In this document: positions 1 to 5,155 of the stretch, one piece after another | Layout: each line of letters begins with the position of its first letter | How positions within the stretch are numbered: the first letter of the stretch is position 1 | DNA from: an uncultured Collinsella sp. | Lineage (GTDB): Bacteria; Actinomycetota; Coriobacteriia; Coriobacteriales; Coriobacteriaceae | Length of the DNA stretch: 6,588 bases | Reading direction: 5' to 3' | NCBI GenBank assembly: GCA_902482185.1 | Contig: CABSZR010000080.1 | Span: 1-6,588 of the forward strand | Made by a program: the position numbers and the translations under genes | Notes under the pieces: model-generated | Told to the model about the DNA's origin: nothing | The model's input: only the letters and a program-made list of their open reading frames with translations | Databases searched by the model: none

Positions 1-709
1 CGTTCTCGGCCGCATGTATGACGGCATCGAGTTCCGTGGCTTTGCCCAGGACGACGTCGAGGAGCTCGCTGCTAAGTCCGGCGTGCCCGTGTGGAACGGC
101 CTGACCACTGAGTGGCATCCCACCCAGATGCTCGCCGACATCCTGACCGTCCAGGAGAACTTCAACTACGACATCAAGGGCAAGACCCTCGTCTTCATGG
201 GTGACTGCAAGAACAACGTTGCTCGCTCCCTCATGGTTGTCTGCTCCAAGCTCGGCATGAACTTCGTGGCCTGCGGCCCCGAGGAGTGCATGCCCGCCGA
301 CGACGTCATCGAGGCCTGCAAGCCCATCGCCGAGGCCAACGGCTGCACCATCAAGCTGACCACCGACGTCAAGGACGGCGTCACCGGTGCCGACGTTATC
401 TACACCGACGTGTGGGTCTCCATGGGCGAGCCCGACGAGGTCTGGGCCGAGCGCATCGCTCAGCTCACCCCGTATCGTGTCACCTCCGAGGTCATGGCTA
501 TGGCCAACCCGGGTGCCATCTTCCTGCACTGCCTGCCCAGCTTCCACGACACCAACACCACGATTGGCGCCGAGAAGTGCGAGCAGTTCGGCATCACCGA
601 GCAGGAGGTCACCGACGAGGTCTTCGAGAGCCCCGCTTCCAAGGTCTTCGACGAGGCCGAGAACCGCATGCACACCATCAAGGCTGTCATGTACGCCACG
701 CTCAAGTAA
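1..709 (+). CDS. arcB: Ornithine carbamoyltransferase, 5'-truncated by window edge
   Basis: Cytoplasmic enzyme interconverting ornithine plus carbamoyl phosphate with citrulline plus phosphate. The reading frame is open from base 2 ([14 protein letters not shown]), so the gene begins outside the window; about 235 of the usual ~335 residues are visible and the N-terminal STRT carbamoyl-phosphate loop is missing. Family signatures seen in order: HPTQ (116-127), the [11 protein letters not shown] segment, DVWVSMGE with the ornithine-binding SMG loop (407-430), HCLPSFHD with the active-site Cys codon at 530-532, and the C-terminal [23 protein letters not shown] block. The usual HCLPAFH reads HCLPSFH here, a mild change. 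The anabolic form (argF) and catabolic form (arcB) cannot be separated by motifs alone. The YfcC-type transporter immediately downstream argues for the catabolic, arginine deiminase role, so the symbol is an inference. The stop is TAA at 707-709, followed by a terminator. Confidence 0.96.
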   Translation, partial: VLGRMYDGIEFRGFAQDDVEELAAKSGVPVWNGLTTEWHPTQMLADILTVQENFNYDIKGKTLVFMGDCKNNVARSLMVVCSKLGMNFVACGPEECMPADDVIEACKPIAEANGCTIKLTTDVKDGVTGADVIYTDVWVSMGEPDEVWAERIAQLTPYRVTSEVMAMANPGAIFLHCLPSFHDTNTTIGAEKCEQFGITEQEVTDEVFESPASKVFDEAENRMHTIKAVMYATLK

Positions 710-725
710 GAGCATCTAGCATCTC

Positions 726-763
726 GCTCGGGGTGTATTGCTGCACACCCCGAGCAGTTTTAT
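726..763 (+). terminator. Intrinsic terminator of the ornithine carbamoyltransferase gene
   Basis: A perfect 11-bp stem, GCTCGGGGTGT (726-736) with ACACCCCGAGC (745-755), closes an 8-base loop and is followed by AGTTTTAT. It lies 17 bases after the stop codon. It should end most transcripts before the transporter gene, although some read-through cannot be excluded. Confidence 0.92.
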
Positions 764-772
764 CTGGTAATA

Positions 773-823
773 ATCTCGCATCAAGCGGCAGGCACGGCAC
801 GGAAGAGCCGCTTCTGGCGAGAT
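773..823 (+). other. Imperfect hairpin in the transporter leader
   Basis: Two stacked inverted segments flank a 17-base loop. ATCTCGC (773-779) pairs with GCGAGAT (817-823), and AAGCGGC (783-789) pairs with GCCGCTT (807-813), separated by a symmetric 3x3 internal loop. There is no T-run after it, so it is not an intrinsic terminator. It ends 18 bases before the transporter Shine-Dalgarno. It could be a leader RNA hairpin or a dyad operator for a repressor; which one is not decidable here. No convincing promoter is seen between 764 and 856; TGGTAATAAT at 765-774 is only a weak extended -10-like string. Confidence 0.5.
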
Positions 824-840
824 CAGTAAATGATTTATGA

Positions 841-847
841 AGGGGGG
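841..847 (+). promoter_or_regulatory. Ribosome binding site that fixes the transporter start
   Basis: The purine run AGGGGGG (841-847) sits 9 bases before ATG 857. The alternative in-frame ATG codons at 830 and 848 either precede this run or abut it with no spacing, so 857 is the best start. Confidence 0.85.
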
Positions 848-856
848 ATGAGAACT

Positions 857-2335
857 ATGACTGAGACCGCTAAGAAAAAGCGCGGTATGCCTTCATCGTT
901 CACCATTCTTCTTGCTCTGCTGGCAATTGTCGCAGTGATTACCGTTATCGTCTCCGGCACGTCCGGTGGCGCGGTTACTGCCGCCCGTCTGAGCGATTTC
1001 TGCACCGCCCCGATTAAGGGCTTCGCTGACGCTCTGCCCGTCTGCCTCTTCGTTATGATCCTGGGCGGCTTCCTCGGCATGATGACCGAGACCGGCGCCC
1101 TGGACAACGGCATCGCCGTTCTGGTGCAGAAGCTTAAGGGCAACGAGATTATGCTCATTCCCGTGCTGATGCTCATCTTCTCCCTCGGTGGTACCACCTA
1201 TGGTATGTGCGAGGAGACCGTTCCCTTCTACGCCCTGCTCGCCGCTACCATGATGGCCGCTGGCTTCGACCCCATGGTCGGTGCCGCTACCGTCCTGCTC
1301 GGCGCTGGCTGCGGCTGCCTGGGCTCCACGGTTAACCCGTTCGCCGTCGGCGCTGCCGTCGACGCTCTGACCGGCGTTGGCATTGAGGTCAACCAGTCCA
1401 TCATCATCGGCCTCGGTGCCGTCCTGTGGATTGTCACTACCGCTATGTCCATCTTCTTCGTGATGAGCTATGCCAAGAAGGTCAAGGCTGACAAGGGTTC
1501 CACCATCCTGTCGATGCAGGAGCTCAAGGACGCTGAAGAGGCTCACGGCAAGGCTGCTTCCGAGGTCCACAAGGAGGTCAAGCTCACCGGTCGTCAGAAG
1601 GGTGTTCTGATTGCCTTCGCCTTCACCTTCGTCGTCATGATCGTCGGCTTCATTCCGCTGGCCGACCTCAACGAGGGCGTCGCTAACTTCTTCGACGCTG
1701 GCGCTGTCTACGACGCCGACGGTAACGCCGTCGTCCAGGGCTGGTCTGCCCTGATCACCGGCCTGCCCATTGGCCAGTGGTACTTCGACGAGGCTTCCAC
1801 CTGGTTCTTCCTCATGGCCGTCCTGATCGGTATCATCGGTGGCCTGTCCGAGAAGCAGATCGTTAACACCTTTATCACCGGCGCTGCCGACATGATGTCC
1901 GTTGTTCTCGTCATCGCCCTCGCCCGTGGTATCTCCGTCCTCATGGCTAACACCGGCCTCGACGTCTACGTCCTCGACGCTGCCGCCAATGCTCTGGCTG
2001 GCCTGTCCGGCGTGATCTTCGCTCCCATGAGCTTCCTGGTCTACTTCGGCCTGTCCTTCCTGATCCCTTCGACCTCTGGTATGGCCACCGTCTCCATGCC
2101 CATCATGGGACCGCTGGCTGTTAAGCTCGGCTTCTCGCCCGAGGTCATGGTCATGATCTTCTCCGCCGCCATCGGTGTCGTGAACCTGTTCACCCCGACC
2201 TCCGGCGCCATCATGGGCGGTCTCGCCCTGGCCAAGATCGAGTGGACGACCTGGCTCAAGTTTGCCCTTAAGCTCATCGTCGCTCTCTCCGTCGTCTGCG
2301 CCGTCATCCTGACCGTCGCCTGCGTGCTGCTCTAA
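857..2335 (+). CDS. YfcC/DcuC-family transporter, probable arginine/ornithine antiporter
   Basis: Integral membrane protein of 492 residues, start set by the strong Shine-Dalgarno at 841-847. The N-terminus (KKKRGMPSSFTILLALLAIV) is typical of the YfcC branch of the C4-dicarboxylate-carrier-like family (Pfam DcuC, ion-transporter superfamily). It is almost wholly hydrophobic, with about 11-13 membrane segments in two halves separated by a charged cytoplasmic stretch (about residues 210-248). Each half carries a re-entrant-loop style motif: GMCEE (116-120) and GSTVNPF (156-162) in the first, IPSTSG (403-408) and NLFTPTSG (443-450) in the second, as expected for an inverted-repeat carrier. In other bacteria, relatives of this family lie in arginine deiminase clusters and exchange arginine for ornithine. 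The ornithine carbamoyltransferase just upstream supports that substrate here, by inference. Other basic amino acids, short peptides or dicarboxylates remain possible. A terminator separates the two genes, so any coupling is partial. Confidence 0.9.
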   Translation: MTETAKKKRGMPSSFTILLALLAIVAVITVIVSGTSGGAVTAARLSDFCTAPIKGFADALPVCLFVMILGGFLGMMTETGALDNGIAVLVQKLKGNEIMLIPVLMLIFSLGGTTYGMCEETVPFYALLAATMMAAGFDPMVGAATVLLGAGCGCLGSTVNPFAVGAAVDALTGVGIEVNQSIIIGLGAVLWIVTTAMSIFFVMSYAKKVKADKGSTILSMQELKDAEEAHGKAASEVHKEVKLTGRQKGVLIAFAFTFVVMIVGFIPLADLNEGVANFFDAGAVYDADGNAVVQGWSALITGLPIGQWYFDEASTWFFLMAVLIGIIGGLSEKQIVNTFITGAADMMSVVLVIALARGISVLMANTGLDVYVLDAAANALAGLSGVIFAPMSFLVYFGLSFLIPSTSGMATVSMPIMGPLAVKLGFSPEVMVMIFSAAIGVVNLFTPTSGAIMGGLALAKIEWTTWLKFALKLIVALSVVCAVILTVACVLL

Positions 2336-2433
2336 GTACCCAACGGGTACCCCACGGAAACCTTGACGATCCTGTAAAGGATCACCTGGTCATCGTCTGT
2401 CCGGTGGGGTCAACCCACCGGTAGACTCCTACC
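2336..2433 (+). other. Structured 3'UTR region with competing RNA stems
   Basis: Directly after the transporter stop several inverted repeats are packed together: GTACCC/GGGTAC (2336-2341 with 2345-2350), GATCCT-GTAA-AGGATC (2368-2383, GNRA-type tetraloop), GACGAT/ATCGTC (2365-2370 with 2392-2397), CCGGTGGG/CCCACCGG (2401-2408 with 2414-2421) and GGTAG-ACTC-CTACC (2420-2433). ACCCCAC (2349-2355) is also complementary to GTGGGGT (2404-2410), which competes with the 2401-2421 hairpin. Two mutually exclusive folds are thus possible. It resembles a structured 3'UTR or a 3'UTR-derived small RNA. No known RNA family is recognised. Confidence 0.45.
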
Positions 2434-2437
2434 TTTA

Positions 2438-2479
2438 GCCCCCTCCCGTTCCGTGCGCGGGAGGGGGCGCTCTTGTGTT
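2438..2479 (+). terminator. GC-rich intrinsic terminator downstream of the transporter
   Basis: A perfect 11-bp stem, GCCCCCTCCCG (2438-2448) with CGGGAGGGGGC (2458-2468), closes a 9-base loop. The following tail, GCTCTTGTGTT, is T-rich but interrupted. It lies about 100 bases after the transporter stop, so the transcript would carry a long folded 3'UTR. Confidence 0.85.
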
Positions 2480-2504
2480 CCGGCGTTTTACCAAACGCCG
2501 GAAC
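2477..2504. repeat. Perfect 12-bp inverted repeat
   Basis: GTTCCGGCGTTT (2477-2488) is exactly complementary to AAACGCCGGAAC (2493-2504) around the 4-base loop TACC. It overlaps the end of the terminator tail and has no T-run of its own on either strand. It could be a back-up hairpin, a protein-binding dyad, or the edge of a mobile palindromic element. Confidence 0.8.
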
Positions 2505-2517
2505 CGCTCGACGCTGC

Positions 2518-2615
2518 AAGCCCGCCAGAGCGGCAATCTGACGTTCAATCGTCGGGCATGGCCAAAAGGCCTATGCCCTCCTCTTTCACGTCACCTTGCT
2601 CGCTCTGGCGGGCTT
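2518..2615. repeat. 98-base nested inverted repeat (REP/MITE-like or structured RNA)
   Basis: Three stems nest almost without gaps. The outer stem pairs AAGCCCGCCAGAGCG plus GCAA (2518-2536) with TTGC plus CGCTCTGGCGGGCTT (2596-2615), with only T2600 bulged. The middle stem pairs TGACGT (2539-2544) with ACGTCA (2588-2593) across a 2x2 internal loop. The apical stem is GGGCATGGCC (2554-2563) with GGCC-T-ATGCCC (2568-2578) around an AAAA loop. About 35 base pairs form in 98 bases. No gene accounts for it. A palindromic repeat unit, a MITE remnant or a structured RNA are the options. Confidence 0.6.
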
Positions 2616-2621
2616 TCGCTG
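2595..2621. repeat. Direct repeat copy 1 (27 bases)
   Basis: This segment starts with CTTGCTCGCTCTGGCG and ends TTCGCTG. It matches 2668-2694 at 24 of 27 positions. It is also the 3' arm of the nested hairpin at 2518-2615. Confidence 0.7.
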
Positions 2622-2667
2622 ACTTTTGCTCCACCTGCGGCGCTGCCATTGTTGGTGCAGGGGGCTG

Positions 2668-2694
2668 CTTGCTCGCTCTGGCGCCCGTTCGCTG
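2668..2694. repeat. Direct repeat copy 2 (27 bases)
   Basis: Second copy of the CTTGCTCGCTCTGGCG...TTCGCTG segment, 73 bases after the first in start coordinate, differing at three positions (CCCG for GGCT). Its CGCTCTGGCG core could pair with the inverted copy at 2523-2532 in place of copy 1, giving an alternative fold. Confidence 0.7.
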
Positions 2695-2730
2695 GTGCAA
2701 TGGGGTCAGGTTACTTCGCGCCAAAAGGGG

Positions 2731-2799
2731 AAGTTGCGGTGGAATAGTTCCTGTTTGGCCGTCTTGAGGGGTTAAACGGGAACTATTCCACCGCAACTT
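2731..2799. repeat. 69-base near-perfect palindrome
   Basis: A 21-base arm beginning AAGTTGCGGTGG (2731-2751) is exactly complementary to 2779-2799, which ends CCACCGCAACTT. The stem continues through a T/G mismatch that would be a U-G wobble in RNA (2752/2778) and four more pairs (GTTT 2753-2756 with AAAC 2774-2777), so 25 of 26 positions match around a 17-base loop. No T-run follows on either strand, so it is not a standard terminator. No obvious target-site duplication flanks it. It lies about 60 bases upstream of the DUF1846 -10 box. A REP- or MITE-like element is likely. Confidence 0.85.
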
Positions 2800-2861
2800 A
2801 TCGATGACGTGTTTGGTTGGTGCCAGTTGATTGCTTGGGCGTTGGGGAGGGTCTGCTCCGT

Positions 2862-2867
2862 TATAAT
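2862..2867 (+). promoter_or_regulatory. Promoter -10 box for the DUF1846 gene
   Basis: A consensus TATAAT lies 40 bases before the start codon, giving a leader of roughly 33 bases. No good -35 box is present at the standard spacing: GCGTTG (2839-2844) is poor and TTGGGG (2842-2847) would leave only 14 bases. The promoter is therefore called from the -10 element and its position. Confidence 0.6.
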
Positions 2868-2895
2868 CGCCTAGAACATTAATTGGAAACGGGAC

Positions 2896-2900
2896 GGGAG
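2896..2900 (+). promoter_or_regulatory. Ribosome binding site for the DUF1846 gene
   Basis: GGGAG (2896-2900) lies 6 bases before ATG 2907. It favours that start over the in-frame TTG at 2883, which has no Shine-Dalgarno and would add eight residues unlike the family. Confidence 0.75.
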
Positions 2901-2906
2901 CCATAC

Positions 2907-4388
2907 ATGCGCCAGGGTTTCGACAACGCGAAGTATATCGAGCTGCAGGCTGCTCACATTAAGGAGCGCATCTCGCAGTTTGGTGGCAAGCTCTATTTGG
3001 AGTTTGGCGGTAAGCTGTTCGATGACTATCATGCGAGCCGCGTGCTGCCGGGTTTTGAACCGGACAGCAAGTTCCGCATGCTCAAGAGCATCGCCGACGA
3101 TGTCGAGGTTATCATCGCGATCAACGCGAACCACATCGAAAAAAACAAGGCTCGTGGTGACCTCGGTATTACCTATGACGAGGATGTGCTGCGCCTGGTT
3201 GACCTGTTCCGCGGCAACGGCTTTGCCGTCGCGGCTGTGGTCATCACCCAGTACGCCGGCCAGCCTGCTGCCGATGTGTTCCGCAACCGCCTGAACGCGC
3301 TCGGCATTCCTGCCAAGCTGCACTATCCCATCGAGGGCTATCCCCACGACGTCGACCTGATCGTGTCCGACGACGGCTATGGCAAGAACGAGTTTGTCGA
3401 GACCACCCGACCGCTCGTCGTGGTCACTGCCCCCGGTCCTGGCTCGGGCAAGCTTGCCACCTGCCTGTCTCAGCTCTATCACGAGCACAAGCATGGCACG
3501 GCCGCCGGCTATGCCAAATTCGAGACCTTCCCGGTTTGGAATCTGCCCCTTACGCATCCGGTCAACATTGCCTACGAGGCCGCCACGGCAGACCTCGATG
3601 ACGCCAACATCATCGACTCCTTCCACCTTGAGGCCTACAACAAGACCACGGTCAACTACAACCGCGACGTCGAGGCCTTCCCGGTGGTCCGTGCCCTGAT
3701 GGAAAAGATCCTGGGCAAGAGCCCCTACCAGAGCCCCACGGACATGGGCGTCAATATGGTCGGCTTTGCCATCACCGATGACGATGCCTGCCGCGACGCT
3801 TCCAAGATGGAGATCGTCCGCCGCTACTTTACCGCGGTCGAAAATGTGCGCCGTACCGGCGTGGGCGATGAGCAAGTCGACCGTCTCAAGATTATTATGA
3901 AGAAAGCCGGCATCGATAAGAACTACTCACCGGCGCGCTCGGCGGCCCTCACCAGGGAGCAGCTGACGGGCGGTCCCGTGGGTGCCATGGTCATGCCCGA
4001 TGGCTCCGTGGTGACCGGTAAGACCTCCACGCGCCTGGGCGCCGCAAGTTCGCTCATTATGAACGCCCTCAAGCACGTCTCGGGCGTCGACCTTGAGCTC
4101 GAGGTTATCAGCGATGAGGCGATCGAGCCCATCAGCAAGCTCAAGACGCATTTCCTGGGCAGCAAAAACCCGCGCCTCCACACCGACGAGACGCTTATGG
4201 CGCTGTCGATCACCTCGGCCACGAGTGAGACGGCCGCTCGCGTCCTTTCGGGCCTGGAGCAGCTGCGCGGTTGCGATGCCTTCTTTAGCGTGATTATCTC
4301 GCCGACGGACGAGACGGTACTGCGCAAACTGGGTATCAACGTGTGCTGCGAGCCCAAGTTTGAGCGCCGTGGTTTCTTCCATCGCTAA
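2907..4388 (+). CDS. DUF1846 (UPF0371) conserved protein
   Basis: Predicted soluble protein of 493 residues, close to the usual ~500 for the DUF1846/UPF0371 family. Family features seen: an N-terminal block with KLYLEFGGKLFDDYHASRVLPGF (about residues 31-53), an ITYDEDVLRLVDLF segment, a phosphate-loop-like TAPGPGSGK (174-182), the VGFAITDDDACRDASKMEI block, a second glycine-rich VVTGKTS (368-374), and a C-terminal HFLGSKNPRLHTDETLMALSI...GINVCCEPKFE region. No membrane segment or signal peptide is apparent. The biochemical function is, to my knowledge, not established; nucleotide or phosphate binding at the GPGSGK loop is an inference from its shape only. The gene has its own promoter and terminator, so neighbours give no strong clue. 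The family is broadly distributed, including in anaerobic Firmicutes and Actinobacteria. Confidence 0.93.
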   Translation: MRQGFDNAKYIELQAAHIKERISQFGGKLYLEFGGKLFDDYHASRVLPGFEPDSKFRMLKSIADDVEVIIAINANHIEKNKARGDLGITYDEDVLRLVDLFRGNGFAVAAVVITQYAGQPAADVFRNRLNALGIPAKLHYPIEGYPHDVDLIVSDDGYGKNEFVETTRPLVVVTAPGPGSGKLATCLSQLYHEHKHGTAAGYAKFETFPVWNLPLTHPVNIAYEAATADLDDANIIDSFHLEAYNKTTVNYNRDVEAFPVVRALMEKILGKSPYQSPTDMGVNMVGFAITDDDACRDASKMEIVRRYFTAVENVRRTGVGDEQVDRLKIIMKKAGIDKNYSPARSAALTREQLTGGPVGAMVMPDGSVVTGKTSTRLGAASSLIMNALKHVSGVDLELEVISDEAIEPISKLKTHFLGSKNPRLHTDETLMALSITSATSETAARVLSGLEQLRGCDAFFSVIISPTDETVLRKLGINVCCEPKFERRGFFHR

Positions 4389-4422
4389 GTTTGAAGCACC
4401 GCGGTAATTGCATTGCATTTTG

Positions 4423-4455
4423 GCCGTATCGGGTTAGCGCCCGGTACGGCTTTTT
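4423..4455 (+). terminator. Intrinsic terminator of the DUF1846 gene
   Basis: An 11-bp stem with one U-G wobble, GCCGTATCGGG (4423-4433) with CCCGGTACGGC (4440-4450), closes a 6-base loop and is followed directly by TTTTT. It begins 35 bases after the stop codon. Confidence 0.93.
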
Positions 4456-4519
4456 GATCAATAAAGCGCCTATTTCGGCGAAAAATAGCCGTTTACCTGC
4501 CTAGAAACAATTAGAGCGG

Positions 4520-4527
4520 TATACAAT
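4520..4527 (+). promoter_or_regulatory. Candidate -10 region for the winged-helix gene
   Basis: TATACAAT (4520-4527) contains two overlapping -10-like hexamers (TATACA, TACAAT). No recognisable -35 box lies 16-18 bases upstream; TTTACC at 4492-4497 is too far. The leader would be about 110 bases. Apart from this, 4456-4632 holds a small CTATTT/AAATAG hairpin (4470-4475 with 4483-4488), a GATGG/CCATC pairing (4564-4568 with 4579-4583) and a 17-codon open frame (4562-4615). Confidence 0.35.
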
Positions 4528-4644
4528 AACCGTAACTGTTTCATCCTTGGCGGGATGCCGCATGATGGATATTACCTGCCATCGTGAGGTGTGTCGGTCG
4601 CGCACGGCGCGTTAGATGCTCGTGCTCGGTTTGAGGAGGCTGCT

Positions 4645-4983
4645 ATGGCGGGCAAGGGTCGTGCGAGTGTCAACGATATGAAGCGTGTCGAGGTGCTGGT
4701 GTTGATGGAGATCGACCAGCAAACCGAAGACAATGGCGGGCCGTATGGTTTCTCGCGCAAAACGCTTGCCGAACGCGTGGGGGTTTCGCCGTATCGTGCC
4801 CGCGCCGCAATCGATCGCTTGGATTCCGAAGGCATGATTGATGTCGTCTCGCGTTATAGCGACGACGGCGGTCAGCTTGCAAATGGCATTTGCCTCACCG
4901 AACATGGCAAGTGGTATCTTGAGGGCGTCCGTACCGGCATGCTCGTTCAAGAAATGCTCGAGGACGAGGTTGCTGATCGATAG
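4645..4983 (+). CDS. Small winged-helix DNA-binding protein
   Basis: A 112-residue protein, probably a cytoplasmic transcription regulator. ATG 4645 is chosen because GAGGAGG (4633-4639) sits 5 bases upstream; the in-frame GTG at 4591 has no usable ribosome binding site. Helix-turn-helix pattern: GFSRKTLAERVGVSPYRARAAIDRLDSEGMI (about residues 35-65), where TLAERVGVS is the first helix and turn and YRARAAIDRL the recognition helix. A likely beta wing follows (VVSRYSDDGGQLANGICLT, 67-85), then a C-terminal helix that may serve dimerisation. The arrangement resembles small GntR/MarR/PadR-like winged helices without an effector domain, but no named family is recognised. It stands alone between two terminators, upstream of pyrG, so its targets cannot be read from context; autoregulation is possible but unseen. 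Confidence 0.82.
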   Translation: MAGKGRASVNDMKRVEVLVLMEIDQQTEDNGGPYGFSRKTLAERVGVSPYRARAAIDRLDSEGMIDVVSRYSDDGGQLANGICLTEHGKWYLEGVRTGMLVQEMLEDEVADR

Positions 4984-5007
4984 CAGCATGTAACCCTTGC
5001 CATAGCG

Positions 5008-5040
5008 ACGCCGCCTGGGAAACCGGGCGGCGTTTTGTTT
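5008..5040 (+). terminator. Intrinsic terminator of the winged-helix gene
   Basis: ACGCCGCCTGG (5008-5018) pairs with CCGGGCGGCGT (5023-5033) with one U-G wobble around a GAAA tetraloop, followed by TTTGTTT. It starts 25 bases after the stop codon. Confidence 0.94.
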
Positions 5041-5074
5041 CAAGATTGAGAAATGCAATCGCACGCGAGAAAAA

Positions 5075-5106
5075 TTGCGAACGGTCCGCGGCGCGAGTAT
5101 TACAAT
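5075..5106 (+). promoter_or_regulatory. Candidate promoter of pyrG
   Basis: TTGCGA (5075-5080, four of six -35 consensus bases) and TATTAC (5098-5103, four of six) are 17 bases apart. The overlapping TACAAT (5101-5106) is a better -10 but would leave a 20-base spacer. Transcription would start near 5110-5113, giving a leader of about 50 bases. Confidence 0.5.
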
Positions 5107-5111
5107 GAAGA

Positions 5112-5143
5112 CCCGTAAGATGTGGATAAACAACTTCTACGGG
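5112..5143 (+). other. Small stem in the pyrG leader
   Basis: CCCGTA (5112-5117) pairs with TACGGG (5138-5143), extendable by GA/TC across a bulged A. It would lie at the very 5' end of the predicted transcript. No T-run follows, so it is not an attenuator terminator. It may stabilise the mRNA or shape initiation. Confidence 0.35.
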
Positions 5144-5155
5144 AAGCGCAGGTAA

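Noticed and set aside
830..856. Earlier start codons ATG 830 and ATG 848 for the transporter
   Set aside because: The Shine-Dalgarno run 841-847 lies after the first and directly touches the second; ATG 857 has proper spacing.
893..1570. 225-codon open frame on the minus strand opposite the transporter
   Set aside because: The product is rich in His, Gln, Asp and Gly, as expected for an antisense copy of hydrophobic codons; it has no start context.
2336..2480. tRNA or known riboswitch in the folded region after the transporter
   Set aside because: No cloverleaf with acceptor stem and T-loop consensus is seen, and no riboswitch family core that I recognise.
2595..2694. CRISPR-like repeats
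   Set aside because: Only two direct copies, imperfect and without regular spacers; no cas genes.
2453..2767. Plus-strand open frames (2453-2767 and 2475-2747) in the same gap
   Set aside because: They run through the terminator and hairpins, have no ribosome binding site, and the products show no domain or plausible codon pattern.
2545..2904. 119-codon open frame on the minus strand in the gap before DUF1846
   Set aside because: Its frame is produced by the inverted and direct repeats, the product is low-complexity and unlike any family I know, and it overlaps the DUF1846 promoter.
2883..2906. Upstream TTG start for the DUF1846 protein
   Set aside because: No ribosome binding site; the family-like sequence begins at the ATG at 2907.
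2871..3875. 334-codon open frame on the minus strand opposite DUF1846
   Set aside because: Shadow frame; the sense strand carries the full DUF1846 pattern.
4591..4644. Upstream GTG start for the winged-helix protein
   Set aside because: No spaced Shine-Dalgarno; GAGGAGG before ATG 4645 is far better.
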